From positions 47,029,279 to 47,093,278 of the forward strand of contig CM054158.1 in the NCBI GenBank assembly GCA_028751875.1: DNA of 64,000 nt. The letters are read 5' to 3'. This stretch comes from Rapana venosa (Eukaryota; Mollusca; Gastropoda; Neogastropoda; Muricidae). Below the pieces are notes generated by a model. The model was not told where the DNA came from and searched no databases. It saw nothing but the letters and a program-made list of their open reading frames with translations. The translations under genes and the position numbers were made by a program. Shown one piece after another: positions 62,237-64,000 of this stretch. The first letter of the stretch is position 1; each line of letters begins with the position of its first letter.

Positions 62237-62790
62237 TGGCCTCCCCTTCACACCCCCCCCCCTCTCAGCCAACCAACCAGCCAGCCAGCCAAGATTGTGC
62301 GCTGCTCTCTACATTTGTCTCGGTCAAATATTCAGATAAAGGACCCCACGCCTGCGAATCGACTCTTTGCCTTTACGCGCGAGCACTCCTCGCCAAGGAT
62401 GTGATGTGCGTGTGCGTTCGAATTCATTTAACGTCTTTTCATAGATGGGAGTAGATGCGTGTGCGTGTGTGGAAGTATATGTGTGTTCACTCACACTGCC
62501 AGTTGGTGAGCAGTTTGCGTCGGTTGATTTAGAAAAAGAAGAAAAAGGTGAACAAGAAAAATTGGTGTGGAAGTTGTCGAATATCGTTGGTGTGAGTCGT
62601 GTAGGTAGGTAGACCTGTGTGTGTAATAGCTATGGAGAAAAAAACAACTTTTTCATTGAAAAATCATGGGATGGGAGTATGAATAGTATTGTTGTTTTGC
62701 TTGTCATAAACTCGGTAAATACTGTATTCGGTGTGTAAGTGGGTGGGTGGGGGTGGGTGGGTGGGGAATAAAATGTTGAGAGAACTTATC
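62237..62790 (+). other. NUP210: NUP210 3' untranslated region
   Basis: From the stop codon to shortly after the first AATAAA. Contains CAGCCAACCAACCAG-type repeats at 62268-62290 and a GGGTGGGTGGGG run just before the signal. The end is inferred. Confidence 0.7.
62767..62772 (+). terminator. NUP210: Poly(A) signal AATAAA
   Basis: First canonical hexamer after the stop codon, 530 bases downstream; cleavage would be expected 10-30 bases later. Confidence 0.7.
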
Positions 62791-62799
62791 CTTCAGCAT

Positions 62800-63505
62800 C
62801 AAAGAAAAAAAAAGGTACATTCATAAATCAGAGTTGACTTCAAGTATATGAGTATGTTTTAAATTTATGTTTTTTGTTGTTCCTCAGTCAGTGCTCTGAG
62901 GTTCATCAATGGGAGGATTTTGCACATGGGACTATTTTTTGCCCCCCCCCCTAAAAACAAAGGGGGGCTGTGTGGTGGTCAACATGGTTTCACACAAAGG
63001 TCAACTCAGGTCGGAACTTCATTCCAAGTATTGGCGAGAGTTGATTGTGAAATATCAGTCCAAGTTTTCTTTTTATGTGTGACTGTAAGCTGTTATATTT
63101 AACAGCTCTTCCAGTGTTCAAAGATATATCGATAGGGGGGTTGTTGATTGTTGAGTGTTACGAGTGCAAAACAAAACAAAAGAGTGTTGCATTTTTGTCT
63201 AGAGTTCAGATAATCATGAGTAAATGTGTGTTCTGTGCCGGAGAGTGGTTCGTTCAACGTATGGTTTTAACGGCAGCGCAACGCATTTTCGTTCATTTGA
63301 CAGACAGCAACAGTTGCTGTCTAAGTGTTCGACGAACAAGAAGACGACAAAGAAGATGTCTGGTCATAAGAATGTCAATTCAGGGGTTTTGTGTAGATCG
63401 TAGAATTAAACGAGATGGATGTGTTCCTTACGATAAAACGATCGTGCTAGTCTTGTCACAAAAACTACGGCAGCTTTTTAAAACATGATTGAGCATTACA
63501 GGATT
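62800..63505. other. Intergenic, repeat fragments only
   Basis: A GAGGTTCATCAATGGGAGGA fragment (about 62895-62935) and a family F end (about 63268-63355). The open frame 63075-63488 crosses the latter and has no family support. Confidence 0.5.
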
Positions 63506-63510
63506 AAAAA

Positions 63511-63668
63511 GGTAAAGGTGTCCCGTAAACTATGTGGTTGTAGGGGAGCGAGGTATCAGAGACCTCAGCTTCTCTAGGGGCCAGCATATTGAGGGCAGCG
63601 GCGCCCATCTCCTCTCCCTCGCTGCTTTACCTTCCCTGACCCAAAAGAGGCAGGTACCCATTTATTAC
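63511..63668 (-). mobile_element. SINE-B, truncated
   Basis: Minus-strand tail and middle, AAAGGTAAAGGTGTCCCGTA to GGCAGGTACCCATTTA. Confidence 0.88.
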
Positions 63669-63854
63669 AGAATTATGTGTGCGTTTGACAGTGGTTTTGT
63701 GTGTGTTTTGTTTAAGATAAATCATTGCCGGGTGGTAGCTTTGCAGTAAGTTAAGATAGAAGGATTGGTTACTGCTGTGTGGTGGAAAACTGTTCCGAAT
63801 AAGCCGTTTGCTTTTCTCTATGCCCCATGCTTTCTTGATGTGTTGTTCTTTCTT

Positions 63855-64000
63855 TGCGTTGTTTTTTTTACACCCAGTCCCCGTGTAAATGCAGTTTTTG
63901 TAAAATTTTCATCCGTTCCCATCGGCACACAATGGCCTACTCTTCCGAAAAGTGGAACGGGTTTTAACGTGTGTGCAAGATGTTCTGCGTGCGTTCGCAC
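63855..64000 (-). mobile_element. SINE-A, cut by the window end
   Basis: Minus-strand copy, CACCCAGTCCCCGTGTAAAT to GTTCTGCGTGCGTTCGCAC. Confidence 0.88.

Noticed and set aside
63075..63488. 137-residue frame after the gene
   Set aside because: Crosses a family F fragment; no recognisable family.
1..64000. A novel defence, biosynthetic or otherwise undescribed gene system
   Set aside because: Apart from NUP210 I find no protein-coding host gene; unusual features here concern repeats and splice sites.

Overview
This is animal nuclear DNA dominated by one large, intron-rich gene on the + strand: the 3' part of nucleoporin 210 (NUP210, also gp210 or POM210), the single-pass membrane glycoprotein of the nuclear pore. 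I find 30 coding exons between 1086 and 62236, plus a second copy of exon 11. Together they encode about 1,250 residues, from the middle of the lumenal Ig-like repeat region through the transmembrane helix to the cytoplasmic C-terminus, stop codon and a poly(A) signal. The start of the gene lies upstream of the window. Every exon joins the next in phase, with one exception: exon 26 lacks one base. The protein clearly resembles vertebrate NUP210 (for example GRRFDNFSS, FNHP, FPPLRL, VGGPQPQS, FGVNQT). The genome style (dense tRNA-derived SINEs, TTAA-flanked DNA elements, long minisatellites, GT tracts) suggests a marine invertebrate, most likely a mollusc. That placement is inference.

Layout. 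1-1085 is satellite and intron. 1086-15516 holds exons 1-10. 15517-20715 holds exon 11 twice inside a duplicated block; the first copy later received a TTAA-flanked DNA transposon and a truncated LINE that the second copy lacks. 21423-36466 holds exons 12-21, 39327-48920 exons 22-26, and 52002-62236 exons 27-30. From 62237 come the 3' UTR and intergenic repeats.

The introns are almost wholly repeats. Recurrent families, named here only for convenience, are: SINE-A (tRNA-like head, tail reading GATAATGGAATAAGCAC on the opposite strand), SINE-B (tail TTATGGGACTCCTTTACC), SINE-C (body with GGTGGCGCTGCTCTTGTGG), SINE-E, family F (a 300-350 bp unit with a GAA-rich end), and two LINE types seen only as reverse-transcriptase C-terminal pieces. 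DNA transposons without transposase are also present: three flanked by TTAA (piggyBac-like), three copies of a 410-450 bp inverted-repeat element, and one foldback-like inverted repeat.

The most notable theme is how repeats meet splice sites. SINE or microsatellite DNA abuts or lies within about 40 nt of the acceptors of exons 11 (both copies), 14, 22, 23, 27 and 28. Minisatellite or simple-repeat expansions begin at or just after the donors of exons 9, 15, 22, 25, 27 and 28. A donor (exon 7) and an acceptor (exon 12) have been tandemly duplicated. I see no other protein-coding host gene, no functional RNA gene and no CRISPR array.
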